Source: Dipteronia dyeriana
Lineage: Eukaryota; Streptophyta; Magnoliopsida; Sapindales; Sapindaceae
Direction: 5' to 3'
Length of the DNA: 64,000 nucleotides
NCBI GenBank assembly: GCA_032871835.1
Contig: CM065299.1
Location: 93,603,152 to 93,667,151 of the forward strand
Shown here: positions 33,593 to 46,440 of the stretch, in pieces
Position numbering within the stretch: the first letter of the stretch is position 1
How the letters are laid out: every line of letters starts with the position of its first letter
Position numbers and translations under genes: made by a program
Notes under the pieces: generated by a model
The model's database searches: none
Told to the model about the DNA's origin: nothing
What the model saw: the letters and a program-made list of their open reading frames with translations, nothing else

Positions 33593-35081
33593 TCACACCA
33601 ACTCCGTCAAACTCGCATCAATGAGAGCTCGCATCAATGATGACTTTGATGAGTGAAACGACGCCGTATCTATTCAAATCGATTCGGGTGCAATATTCGA
33701 CCGGAAATCGTAAGGCCTAAGGATCCGCTTAGCCCACTTCCAAACAGTAAACAAGGCCCGAAATTATAATTCAAACGACGGGCTTTTCTGCTGCTGCTAA
33801 CAAAATACACAGGTCTAATTGGTTATATCAAAAATCAACAAACAAATGACAAAAGTCACAAAACTAAGAAATTAATCTATTATACCCTTTTATATAGATT
33901 TATGCTGTATCAAGGTGTAACCAAACTTCTTTTCCTTTTTCCTTTTTCCTTTTTCAATCATCCAGAGATGATCAATACCCTTTGACATCATGTTTCCTCA
34001 CCTTTTGTACATGAATCCTTATTAATACACCATTACGCTGGGCACTAGTTAGATTCTCTTTTTCTTATAATACGTGTAATGAAATAAGAATTTGAACTAA
34101 AATGCGAGAGGGTAAAATTCCTCCTTTTTGCTTGAAAATTAATACAGTATACGGAACTATCACATCCTAATAAGCTTTCTTTTTTTATTCAAGAGATGTT
34201 TTTTGGTCAAGATTGTCCTTATCTACATTTTCACTTTATTCTTTGACACAACTTTTTCTCTCTATCATAAGTTCTTCTTGTCATGTTTCTCTCTCTAAAA
34301 CTTTTTTTCTTAGCTTTTCTCTTTAAAATATTGGTCTCCTCGACAAAACGATTCCAACGATATATTACGGGCAAAAATCGGATATCATTTACCCCCTCAA
34401 AAGTCCAGTGAAAGTTTTTCGTTTCACACTGTAATCTTTACAAACTGATATCTTTACACGCTGAAATATCAACATGATTACATGATGGAAATCTTTACTC
34501 GCTAAAATGTTAACATGATTACACGCTGAAATATCAATATCTTTACACGCTGTAATGTATATTTACATGCTGGAATGCATTTTTACATACTGAAATACAT
34601 TTTTACACACTGAAATTATAAAATGATTACTCTGAAAACTTTAAATTTTCTATTTTTCAATCTTTGAGACGATGAAGATGATTAAAAAAAAGTGTTATCC
34701 TTACGTGTGATGAAGATCGAACGGACATCTCCATCAATGGAGGTCAAACAAACCTCCATATGGAAGTCTGGTTGATGAAGGCGATGAAGATGATTAAAAA
34801 AAGTTGTTATTTTTGATGTTTGCACTAAGGGCATTGTTGTCTAAAATCATTTCTCTTTGATAAAAAAAAATTATTGAGAAATGATATTTTTATATACTTC
34901 CTTAATTTTAGGGTTATTTATGATTATGGCCCGAGTGTGAATTCGAATCTGAGACCTATTGACTAGGTTTGGACCCACCTTTGACCAGGTGGGACCCGTG
35001 CCCTACCTCAAATTCTTAAAAAAAAAAAACAAATTTGATTTTGTGTTCTTATATAAATTTATAGATAACAAATAACATTTA
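33593..35081. other. Intergenic region upstream of ARV1, with a short-motif array
   Basis: The first 200 bp or so are the probable ARV1 promoter, with 'aaacgacgccgtat' at 33657. At 34440-34620 a motif like 'tttacacgctgaaat' recurs about ten times at irregular spacing. 34670-34800 holds two copies of 'gatgaagatgattaaaaa'. No gene recognised. Confidence 0.55.
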
Positions 35082-36358
35082 GGTCATCTCCAATAGAGAA
35101 TTATATGATCATTTTAAGTCTCAAAACCATCTCAATAGAAAGTTAAAGTGAGAGTTAAAATAGGTTGAGGATTATTTGATTGAATTATATTTAGCATTCG
35201 TTTAGAAGAGTTTGTTTACCGGTTAAAAGAGCTTTTTTATTTAAAAAACTATTTTTAATTTTTTTATGTCGTTTGGTTATCACTTAGTAGAGCTTTTGGA
35301 TAATTAAAAAAATGTTTTACGTATATTTGAAGAAGCTTAAATTTTAGGTTTTTCCTAGTAGATCTTTTTGAGCTTTTTTAATAACACTAAAATGTGTGAT
35401 ATAACTATATTATTTAAAATAGTTTTTAGATATTTTGGTAATCCTACCATTTAAAAAATATTTTCTAATTGACAATCAAACGACCAACATCTTCCCATTA
35501 AAAACTCTACTTGTAGGGGGTTTAATTTAAAATATCTACTCCTAAAAGATCTATTTGAAGAAACTCTTCCAAACAGACTCTTAGTAAAGGTGTGAGTGAG
35601 AGTAATATGGTGGGATCCATGTGTAAGGTGGTGAGACTTATATGTTGGATGAATAAAATAGTGATGTCTTTGGTTTTTTATAGGACTCATATCACAATTA
35701 ATGTAAAAAAAAAATAGAGATGAATATGTGGGACTCGGTTGTATTTGTTGACCGTTGGAGATGGACGAATCGGATTTGTTGACTGTTAGAGATGGACGGA
35801 TCGATTTGTTGACCGTTAGAGATGGACGGATCAGATTTGTTGACCGTTGGAAATAAACAGTCTACAGTTTTTCAAACATTAAAATTTGAAGTAAATCAAC
35901 AATTTATTTGTGATGTTTCCTTAGAATACTAGAAAATCAACAAAAATCGAAAAAAAAAAAATATAGAGAAATTTATTTGTGATTTATATTTATGTTGGTA
36001 CTTTCAATTATGCATGTAATTTTTCTTTATGTTTGTGTTTATGTTAAGTGTATTCTAATCTATGAAATTTAAATTTTACGAAGTTTCCTTATTTAAAGAT
36101 TAAAATTTTCAAATTTATCAAATTTGATAGTAATTTTAAAATATTTAATATATTAAATATTAGTTCCATTTTAATGATCTTATTGAGAAATTTATAATAG
36201 TATTATTTTTATAAACATTAAATTTTATAAATTACAATTATATCACTCTCATGTATCATTTTTAGAATCATAAGAGTAAAAGTACATATAAACATCACTT
36301 TTAACACTATTTTAGACCCAAATATAACTATAACTCTCACTCTCTACCGGAGATGACC
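35082..36358. mobile_element. PIF/Harbinger-like MITE or non-autonomous element (about 1.28 kb)
   Basis: Left end GGTCATCTCCAATAGAGA and right end TCTCTACCGGAGATGACC are inverted repeats with few mismatches. Both are flanked by TTA (35079-35081 and 36359-36361), the three-base target duplication of PIF/Harbinger elements. The interior is non-coding. It holds an array of an approximately 34-bp unit (35742-35850), and part of it (35195-35580) may be a further insertion. Confidence 0.65.
35742..35850. repeat. Tandem repeat of 'ttgttgaccgttagagatgg'-type unit
   Basis: Four degenerate copies of an approximately 34-bp unit containing GTTGACCGTTGGAGATGGACG or close variants. Confidence 0.8.
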
Positions 36359-36361
36359 TTA

Positions 36362-39300
36362 GTACAACATAATGCCTTTAGCACAATCGATATTACATTT
36401 CCATTCAACTTTGATGGTTTTTGGTTCAATTCCTAGTTCTAGCATTTTTCAATCAAAACAAATATTTTTTTAATGCCTTTTTTATTTTACACTTTTTTTC
36501 AATTCCATTATCAAATTATCTTATTCTTCAACAACAAAACAACTCACTTTCTTTTTTCATGTTATTGTCAACTTCTTCGTTACCCATAACTTATGATTAC
36601 TTGATTCAATTTTATTTTATAGTAAATTATCTATTATTTAAAAAAAAATCTTATTTTCTAATAATTTTAGTTTGATATTCCTAACACATCCGATCAATAA
36701 ATTCTAAAATCTTAAATTTTAATTTTTTATATTAAAATAGTCAATCTATTATTATTATTCATTTTATTTTATCCTTAGTATTTTCTTTATTTTATAATTT
36801 AAATTTATTTAGAATCAATAAATCAATAATTTACCAATAATTAAAAGAATAAAAAGTTCAAAAACGCATATCCAGTAATACTTATTAATCAATTATTTTT
36901 ATAAAAATTTAAAGTACAAAACAAAATTTCTTATTATAAAATTAGATTTTAATTTATATTTTTATGAATAAATATTATAATTTTTCATTGTTTCTCTTGT
37001 TATTGTTTATTTTTTAGTATTGTATTTCTTTTAAATGTTAGATTATTTAGTTCATCTTGAGTAAAAGTATTCTATTTATTTGATTTTATCTAAATTTGTT
37101 ATACCGTCAATTTTTTATATACAAAATCGTCATTTTATTATGACTTTAAATTTTTAATATTTTTTTATATAATTGTTGTTTTGTTCAAATGCCTCATTTT
37201 ATTAAAAATATTGGATCCACACTGTTCTCAACTCTGATACCATATCAGTAAAAGTTTAACTCAATAGATTAAACTAATGTAAGAATCTCATTATAGATAG
37301 TATATATTGAAGACATATATAGATGAATGTGTTATCAAAAGTAAGTTTCTTTTTTTCTTCATCATCATCATCATCGCAACAACATTAATGTAGATAGCTA
37401 TATAGGCAGTAAAAATTGAAAAAGAAAGAACAAAGAACTAGAGACGAAAACAGTGAAGTATTGAAGGGAGAGAAACGTGGTCCATGCAAAAATGAGGCTA
37501 TGTAGGTTGCCTGTTGTACTGTTGTACATAGCACGCCTCCTGCAATCTTTTGGGTCTTAATACCCAGAAGATCAAGAGTACAGATTTTAAGACGAGAAAA
37601 AAGAAAATTAAAAGATGACCAAAAAGTTTTCTTGCACACACACATGTGGTATCTTTATCATCACCAACAATTAATAATTATCACCCTATAAACCTAACCT
37701 ATATTTATGTACTACTATATACCATCTTCTTTTTAGGATGAGGGGAGATCAGAAGAGAAGTTGTAACAAAAAAAATATATACATAAACTTAGAGCAAAAT
37801 TCATGCCAACTTTATTATATATATATATATATAGCAATAATTGGACCATGCTCGATCTCCATATCATTATATAATTTAACAGAGATGCTTACCCTACCTA
37901 TATATCTAGACTCTATATATTTATGACATTTAGATACAAAGTATATGTATATAATTTACTCCATTCTAATGCTAGCATGCACATGAAGTGGAGACATAAT
38001 TGAAACAGCCCAAAAGAAGAGAAAAAAAAGATTCTACTGGATTTGGAAACCCTACCGCGCGTGGGGTGCCCACAAATTTTGCATTGTTAATTTGACAGTA
38101 TTAATAGTATATTTTGGAGGTTTAACTACTGCAAAATTAACTATTTAATTAGAGTGGTAAAGAAAAAGAAAAAAAAGTGATCATTCTCTTCGTTGTTGTT
38201 TGTTTTGGTGAATTGTTTTCAGTGTAATTGTAACAGCTAGCTCAGAATTGAAGTAACTTTATGGAGTTACTTGTAATGGTAAATTAACAGACAGATACTA
38301 CATTTGCATGATCTTTTTATATAAATTACGACGACGGTAATTTAGCTAATTAGATGGGTACAAATGCAAAGATCTTGTAGGAAAATGTCACTTACGTAGG
38401 CAAACACCAGTACTATTTATATTAAATCATGTAAGAAGTTCGATCGGTTTTGGTTTTTCACAAAAGTAACAACATTTTTTTTATGTGATATACTAATAAT
38501 TTGAGAATATATATTCTGTTTTTATATACCTTAATCCAAGGTCAGAACTGGCCATGGGGAAATCAGTTGCTTCTCACAGTAAGTCTTATAAGTAATTAAT
38601 TCAACAGCAACTCTATATATATTGAATTGTCGACGATGATCCACATTTTACATTAAAAAAAAAAAATCAATATTAGACATATTAATTATAAAGAGAACAG
38701 TTTTCCATGAAAATCATGAATGCCACAACAAAACAGAAGCTATATAGTGTTCCAAGTACGAATATAGATATAGAATGTATGAAAGATATTCTTAATTTCT
38801 TCTTTAAATCTTCTCCTGGTTGAATTAATTTTGCACTCATCAAATGTGTTGCTTCGTATCTTCCAACCCAGTAAAACACTAAATCAGTAATAAATGTCAT
38901 CCTAGTTATTAGTTAATATATATACACACACGGTACTCCATTAGCTTGACCTTGCAGTACAACTTCTGATCAAAGGATGATGATCCTCCAATCTTTACCC
39001 ATCTTGATGAAATTAATGCATATACATACAGTATGATCATGAAACTATTAGGACCTTGTTCGGATTCATATATCAGAGAGAATTAAATTCAACTAAGAAA
39101 ACATTAACAACACCATATATATATACTTCAATTATATGTTGTCTTCATTTTTTTCTGGTATATGGTGAAATATTATCTCTATGGCATATTAACATACATA
39201 CATATATCTTGTAGTTATTTCAGTCTCATTAATAGATATGTCACACACACATGGGTACTCATTTTCTTTTTTCTTTTTTCTTTTTTTTTTTCAACGCACA

Positions 39301-39555
39301 GCGAGCACACCATATATGATCTCACCCATATTATATGCAAACAAACTACAAAGAAAAATAATGCAAGACCAAACAAACTACAAACATTTATTTTGTATAA
39401 TTAAACACATATATACATCTTGTAGTAATTTTGTTGATATTCAGCACATCACAGCACTCACCTGATCTCACCCATATATGCAAATCATTAAATATTGGTA
39501 TGAAGGTGTCAAATGTCAATATATATTGAGGGATTATAATGTGCGGGATTTCCTC
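36362..39555. other. AT-rich intergenic region, no gene seen
   Basis: Low-complexity AT-rich sequence. 'ctctgataccatatcag' near 37226 is the reverse complement of an initiator-methionine-type primer-binding site and may mark a retroelement relic. A less AT-rich patch at 37440-37640 has no recognisable coding signal. Short open stretches here are not supported as genes. Confidence 0.5.
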
Positions 39556-39595
39556 TACGGAATCCCTAATTGCTAAAGGCGATAATTGGATTAAC

Positions 39596-39725
39596 ACCGG
39601 TAACTATTAAATTACCATCGATAGCAATTGAGAGAAAATCTCATATCCAATAATCCATACACACCGATAACTATTAAATTACCATCGATAGCAATTGAGA
39701 GAATATCTCGCATCCAATAATTCAT
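39596..39725. repeat. Tandem duplication of an approximately 68-bp unit
   Basis: Two adjacent copies of a unit containing 'aactattaaattaccatcg' and 'atagcaattgagaga', starting near 39600 and 39668. Confidence 0.85.
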
Positions 39726-40039
39726 ATATATATATATATATATATTATGACTATATACATACATCCATATATATATATACATATGTATACATCAATATGT
39801 ATATCATAATATCAAAAGATGTTAATTTACTGTCTTCAACTTAAGTACTTAAAACAGAAGACTTATTAGTATCAGATGAGATTAGTCTAGGTGTATGCCT
39901 ACCTACACCATGAATATGAAAAAATTGCATGTCTAAATTAGAGAAATAAATCTCCTTTAATTTGCTTCAGATTTTTATCTTAATAATATGCATGCAATGT
40001 TGTGTTTCCACACCATAATACTAACTACATGTCTTTAAG

Positions 40040-40075
<36 letters not shown>

Positions 40076-41817
40076 AAATTATTTCCAAAATCAAGAAACC
40101 CTTATTTTCTCTATGGAACACATAATTAATCAAGTTAAAACACTACTGTTAGGAATTTGTAGAACCTAACATAATTATATATCAAAGTAAGTTGGTTTTA
40201 CTGACAAATCCTCGATTTTTTGTTTCTTACCTTAGGAGTTTGAAATCGATGGTAAGCTTCACAACTACCTACAACAATAATTATTCCAAAATCAAAGAAA
40301 ATCTGCACCCCCAGAGTTTTGAGAATCCAGGGAGTGTGCATGCATGATCTCACTGTGCTCATTGAAATTACCTAGCTAATAATTACCTGTAGCTGTTTTT
40401 TTTTTTAAGAAAAGAAATTATACATATAAAATCCCAGTCTATATTTTTATATGCATGCGTTTATGCAAAATATAATTATCATGTTGTTTGGTGGCTGCTT
40501 ACAGATCTAAAATAATTACTAATTATGTCAAACCTCTGGAAGATGGGGGAATTCCCAAAGGTTCTAACTATAATTTTATTTATATCACGTGAAGACCATC
40601 AAATTATGTTCTTGATCATATATTTTATGAAATTATGTTCTTTTTTGATGATTATTACATTTTATTTCACAATGTCATAAACACCTTAATTCATTCCCTA
40701 GCTACAAACAGGTTCATATATATTTCATATATATATATATATATATGATCACTTGGAATTTGTGAAACCAATGAAGGCAACATGATCAATAGATGATTTC
40801 CAACTAATGTCCATAATAAATGTAAAAGTACTGTAATACAAAGGGATCTATCTGTAATATGTTTATGTCCTCCCTTGACTAGCTATACTTCAATATTTTC
40901 TCTTTTTTTATGAATTTTCTCTTCTGATTGAAATTTGAAAAAGAAATAAAAAGTACGGAATATTCAAGTCTATGCACATAAGCAATTATAATTATAAAAT
41001 TAACTATACGGATATCAAAACATTATTAGGATATTTAAATAACCAGTATCTTAATTCGAATCAAACTTATATTTACTGTTATATAAAAGCTTTGACCACT
41101 AACATCTATATGCATAGAGAAACTATGCTTAAGAAGTTAAGATAATAATAATAAAAAAATGATTGAGACTGTTATTTGATTAAACATCTGCTACTAGTTC
41201 TACATCTAGCTATCTTAAAAGCCAGTCAAACTCAAGAACTGCATCTATATATATATATATATATATATATATGCAAGTCATATCAAGTTTATAATAAGCA
41301 TTGCATTTTTTTTAAAATCCATCATTTGAAAGCCTCGTGAAAACACTAACAATTAATTAAGTTGGAGGTTAATTTGAAGACATTACTGTATATTATTCAT
41401 TAGATGTACAAAGAGCTATATATTAACCAATCCAGAGTGCATGCCAAACAATTAATTAAATAGTACTGTACTATAGGTGTAACACTTACAGAAATAAAAT
41501 GTCTATGTCCCAAATGTTGAATTACAATCAATCAAAGCTATTGAATGTTACTTTTCAAAAAAAAAAAGCTATTGAAATGTTCAATCAAATTATTAATGTT
41601 TCAACAACATAGTTTTATGACCATTGCAACATTCACAGAAAATTAAAAACACCCTTTTTCCCAGGTAATTCAATGAATCAAATTACCAGATTCTCAGCTA
41701 AAAATATCATGAGATCGAGAAGTACTTAATCATAAAACCCTCTATGATTATAGTTGAGTAGTATGATTACAAGGCAATCAAGGTTCTTTATGGGAACAAT
41801 GACAACAGATTTTGGAA
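39726..41817. other. AT-rich intergenic region with (AT)n tracts, no gene seen
   Basis: Alternating AT tracts occur near 39725-39745, 40045-40070, 40725-40746 and 41246-41272. No coding signal, RNA gene or transposon end was recognised. Confidence 0.5.
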
Positions 41818-42213
41818 TCAATCAAAATTCATAAGGAATATATTGGTACAACAAACAAACAGAAGCATGATCAATATAAAAGCATTTAAGTTCTTACAGA
41901 CTTTCAGTGAAGAAAATCTCACTTGGGGCATGGGGGACTGAGGAACCAGATCCTTTAACATAAATAGAACTTTTTGTATGTTAAAATCCAGACAAGCTGT
42001 AAAGAGAATTGAAGACATGAATAACCATATGTAATAAAATAAATAAAAAGAGAAAAAAAAATCCAATTGATGAAATAATAATAAAGTTGAGATATATATA
42101 AGAAAACAGATACCACCTTTTACAGTAACAGCAGCAGCACAGCAACTTTTCTGGGCATCATCGCCTGCATGCCTGCCTTTAACTATGCAGCTAGCAATTA
42201 GCAGCAAGAACAT
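41818..42213 (-). CDS. Possible small secreted peptide gene, unrecognised
   Basis: On the minus strand an ATG at 42213 opens MFLLLIASCIVKGRHAG, a short hydrophobic start that could be a signal peptide. It continues with DDAQKSCCAAAVTVK. A plausible intron starts at GTGGTATCTG after VTVK (42119) and ends at CTCTTTACAG (about 41998). The second part then contains LKDLVPQSPMPQ. The LVP-x-S-P-x-P string loosely recalls the C-terminal motif of CLE-type peptides, but the usual glycine and the LH(N) end are missing. A CT-rich leader lies directly upstream. It could equally be a chance ORF or a non-coding transcript. Confidence 0.25.
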   Translation of the reverse strand: MFLLLIASCIVKGRHAGDDAQKSCCAAAVTVKGGICFLIYISTLLLFHQLDFFFSFYLFYYIWLFMSSILFTACLDFNIQKVLFMLKDLVPQSPMPQVRFSSLKVCKNLNAFILIMLLFVCCTNIFLMNFD

Positions 42214-42251
42214 TAACCTAACTTGATAATGCAAACAAAAGAGAAAGAAAA

Positions 42252-42252
<1 letters not shown>

Positions 42253-42330
<78 letters not shown>
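42253..42330. repeat. Compound (AT)n(AG)n microsatellite
   Basis: About 32 bases of AT followed by about 44 bases of AG, between the putative small peptide ORF and the NGATHA-type gene. Confidence 0.95.
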
Positions 42331-42332
<2 letters not shown>

Positions 42333-42819
42333 TAAAAACATATTCTAGCTAACTAGCTCTACAATTGTAACCAAAAATGCATGTTGCTGTCAGTACTGGA
42401 GGAAAAAAGATATATATATATATATATAAAAGTAAAGGAAGGGAACAAAATTTATCCCCCCACAAACTGGGTAGAGACCATATGGCGTGTATACAGTTTC
42501 CAAAATCTAGGTACTACTAATGGTATTTTACCAACTTATAGAGAAGAAGGTATATGTACAATTGAAAGATTTGTAACTCCATTTATATTTATATATATAT
42601 ATTAAATTTTTGTTATCATCTCTTGCTGTTTTTCAGAGATCCCAAATCTCGAGTAATTGTTATTAATGTACTTGAAGAGAACAGATAATTTATATAATGC
42701 TATAAAAGTTTCTAGAATATAATGCTCATCAAAAACAACAAAAATAAAGAGATGCTACCATTCACAGTAGTATTTAAGTACTTGTTCTTCGTTTTTTTGT
42801 TTGGCTGCTGCACATGTGT
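42331..42819. other. 3' flank of the NGATHA-type gene
   Basis: Non-coding. Includes short AT tracts near 42411-42428 and 42588-42601. The 3' UTR of the B3 gene is expected here. Confidence 0.5.
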
Positions 42820-42914
42820 TCATGGATCCAAATCAAAAGACAAGGAAGATTTTCCTTTCTTGGAATAGTACTGATCAGCTTGCGCTGTTGTTGTGGACAT
42901 TAATGGAGAAATAT

Positions 42915-42945
<31 letters not shown>

Positions 42946-42997
42946 TGGTAGTACTCTAGATTGGAGTTGGAGATGATGATGATGATGATAAGAGGAA

Positions 42998-43028
<31 letters not shown>

Positions 43029-44160
43029 ATGATGATTCATCTTGTATAGGGCAATCCATGTTAACACCAAACAGTCTAAGCCGTTTCCCGGCAGCTTTAC
43101 CGTGAACAACCGGCACAGAATCGATCACCAAAGGAGTCGCTGCCGCCACATAATTCCCTCCGCCTTGCATTCCACCACCAAGCGATGGCGGCTCCGATGT
43201 TGATAATGATGATCTTAAGTAGTAGTGTTGTGAACTTGGTGGTGGGACATTGCCAAAACTCAGCACCTGCTGTTGTTGCTGATGATGATGAAGATGGTTA
43301 TGATTATGGTGATGATGGTGATTGAAAGGATAGACATGACTGTAATTCAAGTGGTCATGGATTCTAGGATTGATGGAGAGATGAGATTGAGGAAGCGAGT
43401 AGAATCTTCCCCACCGGACCGACTGTTGAAACTGTAACTGATTTTGAAGCTGAAATCTTGCAAGAGATGTGGGATCTGGAGCATCAGGCCTTCGCCTCCA
43501 ATCAATGTACAAACGGTCCTTGTCTGATTCCGCAGCGCCGCGCTGAAACGACACGATATCACCGGCGTCGAGCTTCTTCTCCTTGACAAACCGGCTCCAA
43601 CCTTTGGTCATGACATAGCTCTGGCTGCTGTTCCAATAAGAGTACCTGAAGCGCCACGCCTTGCCGTTCCGATCCTCGAAATTCAAAAGAAGGCCTTTCT
43701 CGTTAGACGAAGAATCCAGCGGGAAGTACTTCTCGGCGTGCTGTTTCGGTATGACAAGACGGTTCAGCTTTCCTACGTCGCTTGGCGTGACCACTTTATC
43801 GAACATGTGTTCTTTCTCAATCGACCTATTATAACTAGCATCACCGCCGGTGGTGGCTCCGCCGGTACCACTACTGGGTTCTTCGTTATTATTACTTGCA
43901 AGTGATGATGATAAGTCCATGAATTCCAGATGCTGCTTGTCGAAATTGGCAGCTGTAATTTCTTGTCTCTTGTAGTCTTGTTGAGAATCAAAGCTTCCAA
44001 GCCAAAGGTTTCGGTGAGATGAGGAAGAAGAAGACAAAGGCCGGAGCTTATAATTTCTGTTTCTGGTTTCTTCTTCTATAGCTTTAATTTCTTCATCTTC
44101 TTCTTCATTATTATTAATATTACTACAATGCCCTTGTTGATCTTCTTGCACAAAGTTCAT
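42820..44160 (-). CDS. NGA: NGATHA-type B3-domain transcription factor
   Basis: Single uninterrupted coding exon of 446 codons starting at ATG 44160. The B3 DNA-binding domain spans about residues 115-224, from [20 protein letters not shown] through [20 protein letters not shown] and [15 protein letters not shown] to RLYIDWRRR. There is no AP2 domain, which separates it from AP2-B3 RAV proteins. Near residues 360-367 KRLRLFGVN contains RLFGV, the repression motif of RAV/NGA factors. NGATHA proteins control leaf-margin growth and style and stigma development. The rest is rich in single-residue runs: Ser, His (near 280-290), Gln, Ala (384-391) and Asn (409-419). A GAT repeat directly precedes the start codon. 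Which NGA paralogue it is cannot be told. Confidence 0.92.
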
Positions 44161-46440
44161 GATGATGATGATGATCCCACAAACCTTTTGAATTTTTGTA
44201 TTATTAACACAAAAATGGATGTTAATTGAAATGAAAGACAGACCTGACCTGTGAATAATTCTTGTTAATTTGCTGAATTCCTTGGTTGAATTTGATCTTT
44301 GAGACCAAAAGAGAGAGCTCTTTGTCTCTGATCAGCACAACATCAACAACAACTGCCGGTGGCAGTGGGTGCGTTCTTCTTTGACCAGAAACACACAAAA
44401 CCCTAAACAAGATAAAGCCATGGATGGCGGTGATGACGATTATGATTCAACAACACCGATTGAGCTGTGTTCTCTTCATGTTGCTGACCTAGAGAAATTT
44501 AAATAATAATAAATAAATAAAAAAACTGAGAGGATATGTAAGGAGGTCTCCCTAACTAGTTAATTACCTCCCCTGGAAGGAAACAGAAACAAGTGAAGGG
44601 GAAATTTTCTTTTTTCATTTGGGTTCTTAAAAGAGATTTTTGATACCCATGAAATTGCAGAGAGAGGGATAGAAAGAGAGGAGAGGAGAGGTAAACACTT
44701 ACATTTACATACACACTACAACGTAGGGGCCCATGAATGATCTGGTTCGGCTCATGTGAGCTTGTCCTTTTCATAATTTATCGGTTTATCTGTGTGAGCT
44801 TCTGCGGCTCCTGTGACCCAAATGGCTGCTCAATTGGCCTGCTAGGCAATAAGCTTGTGATAATTTTTTTTGCCTACATTATTATTAGTTATTACTACTT
44901 GTAAGTTGTAATATTAATTATTTTTTTTTTAGTTAGATTTTGAGTTTTGACTTCTGTGTCATTGATTGTGTGTGCTGGTCTGGTCCTGGGAGTGAGCAAA
45001 AAAAGTTTAGAGTTGAAGCAATACTGACCTGGCGCCTCCTCCTACTCTCATCTTTCTCAACTTGTCTAAAAGATTCCTCTTCAATTATATACGATTAATT
45101 TATTTATTTATTAATCAACCCTCTCAACTCTCAATTATATGTAGATCAACTTCATGATTATTGATGATCAATCCACTTCCACACTTCATTTTTGTTTTTC
45201 ACCATCTGTTATTACAAGTCTTAAACAAGTCAATGAAAATGAAGACAATTTTTCAGTTGACCGAAGAATATTACATATTTACATAACCGAATAAATTAAA
45301 TAAACAATAATATGTTTTCTTGCATAAAAAAAAATAAAAAATTGTTTGCATAGGTTAACAGGAAAAGAAAAGAAAAAAGATTCCTCTGACGCCCATGTAG
45401 GAAGGCATCCTATTTGATTAAAAAGAGCCATCAAAAAGGGTTCTTTGATAACTTATATATCTTGAGAATTTTTAAGCGAGGTAAATGTAAATTTTAAAAA
45501 GTTGAAACAAGAGTGTAAGTGAAATGGATTCGCCTCATCTTATTAGTGATGTAGGGTTTTAATAGGTTTATATATACACACTGAGCTACCAATAGTATAA
45601 ATGCAGTAATAACCCCAAAAAACACCCCACCCCACCCCACCAACAACTTTGTTAATCTGAGTAGTTTCTATGTAGTTAGCAACTTAGCATATGGGTTCAT
45701 TTAGTTAATGTCAAAACTATGGGTACTTAATAAGGATAACATTTTCAATTATATATAGGAATACGCTGGGTTTTCTAATCTGGAAATATATGTTATTATA
45801 ATAAGTCAACATCTAATTATATTATTACTTAAATCATACAATTTTCAATGTGCAAAAGAGTTTCTACTTACCACTAAAAGTTTATTCAACAATTATCCAC
45901 ACAAACTGGTGTTGACAGCTACTGCAGCTCTGTATTATTTAGGGCCGTTTCGCAACATTAGAAAGCCTCTCTCAACTTGGCCACATTAAAAAGCTAATAA
46001 TTGAATCTATCGATGTAAATCAAGTAGAATTCTCACACCTAATAATTATGATATAACTATATTTCACTGACCTTTCACTGGGGGCATTTTTATTTTTATT
46101 TTCTGAAATAAAAGGAGTATGTATATATATATATATATATATTATACTCAAACATCTGACAATAAGACATTCTTTAATTTTGTGGGGAAAGTTCTTTGGC
46201 CTTAAATTAATTGATCATCTGTAAACACAAGCTGGAAAATCACCAACTTATTGGAAGATATCAATCTAATTTAAATCATGTGTCAGTTAGAAATTAACAG
46301 ATATATTATTGTTGTTTTTAAAAAATAATACAATCAATTTGAAATTTGGATGGGAAGATCATGATTCGAATTCGTAACTTCAATTGTTTAATTAGATGTG
46401 AAAGACATATTATCCAATCATCTATCACGTCCAGATAAAA
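44161..46440. promoter_or_regulatory. Upstream region of the NGATHA-type gene
   Basis: Probably contains the 5' UTR and promoter on the minus strand. A GA-rich stretch lies at 44658-44692. The first 400 bp are less AT-rich than the rest and may be transcribed leader. Beyond 45100 only AT-rich sequence and an (AT)n tract (46118-46142) are seen. Confidence 0.45.

Noticed and set aside
40045..40072. Origin-like or promoter meaning for the many (AT)n tracts in 37-55 kb
   Set aside because: Alternating AT microsatellites are common in plant intergenic DNA and show no link to genes here, apart from the one in the NAC copy 1 promoter.
42900..43109. Open stretch rich in His, Gln and Thr inside the NGATHA gene
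   Set aside because: Alternative frame of the trinucleotide repeats in the NGATHA coding exon.
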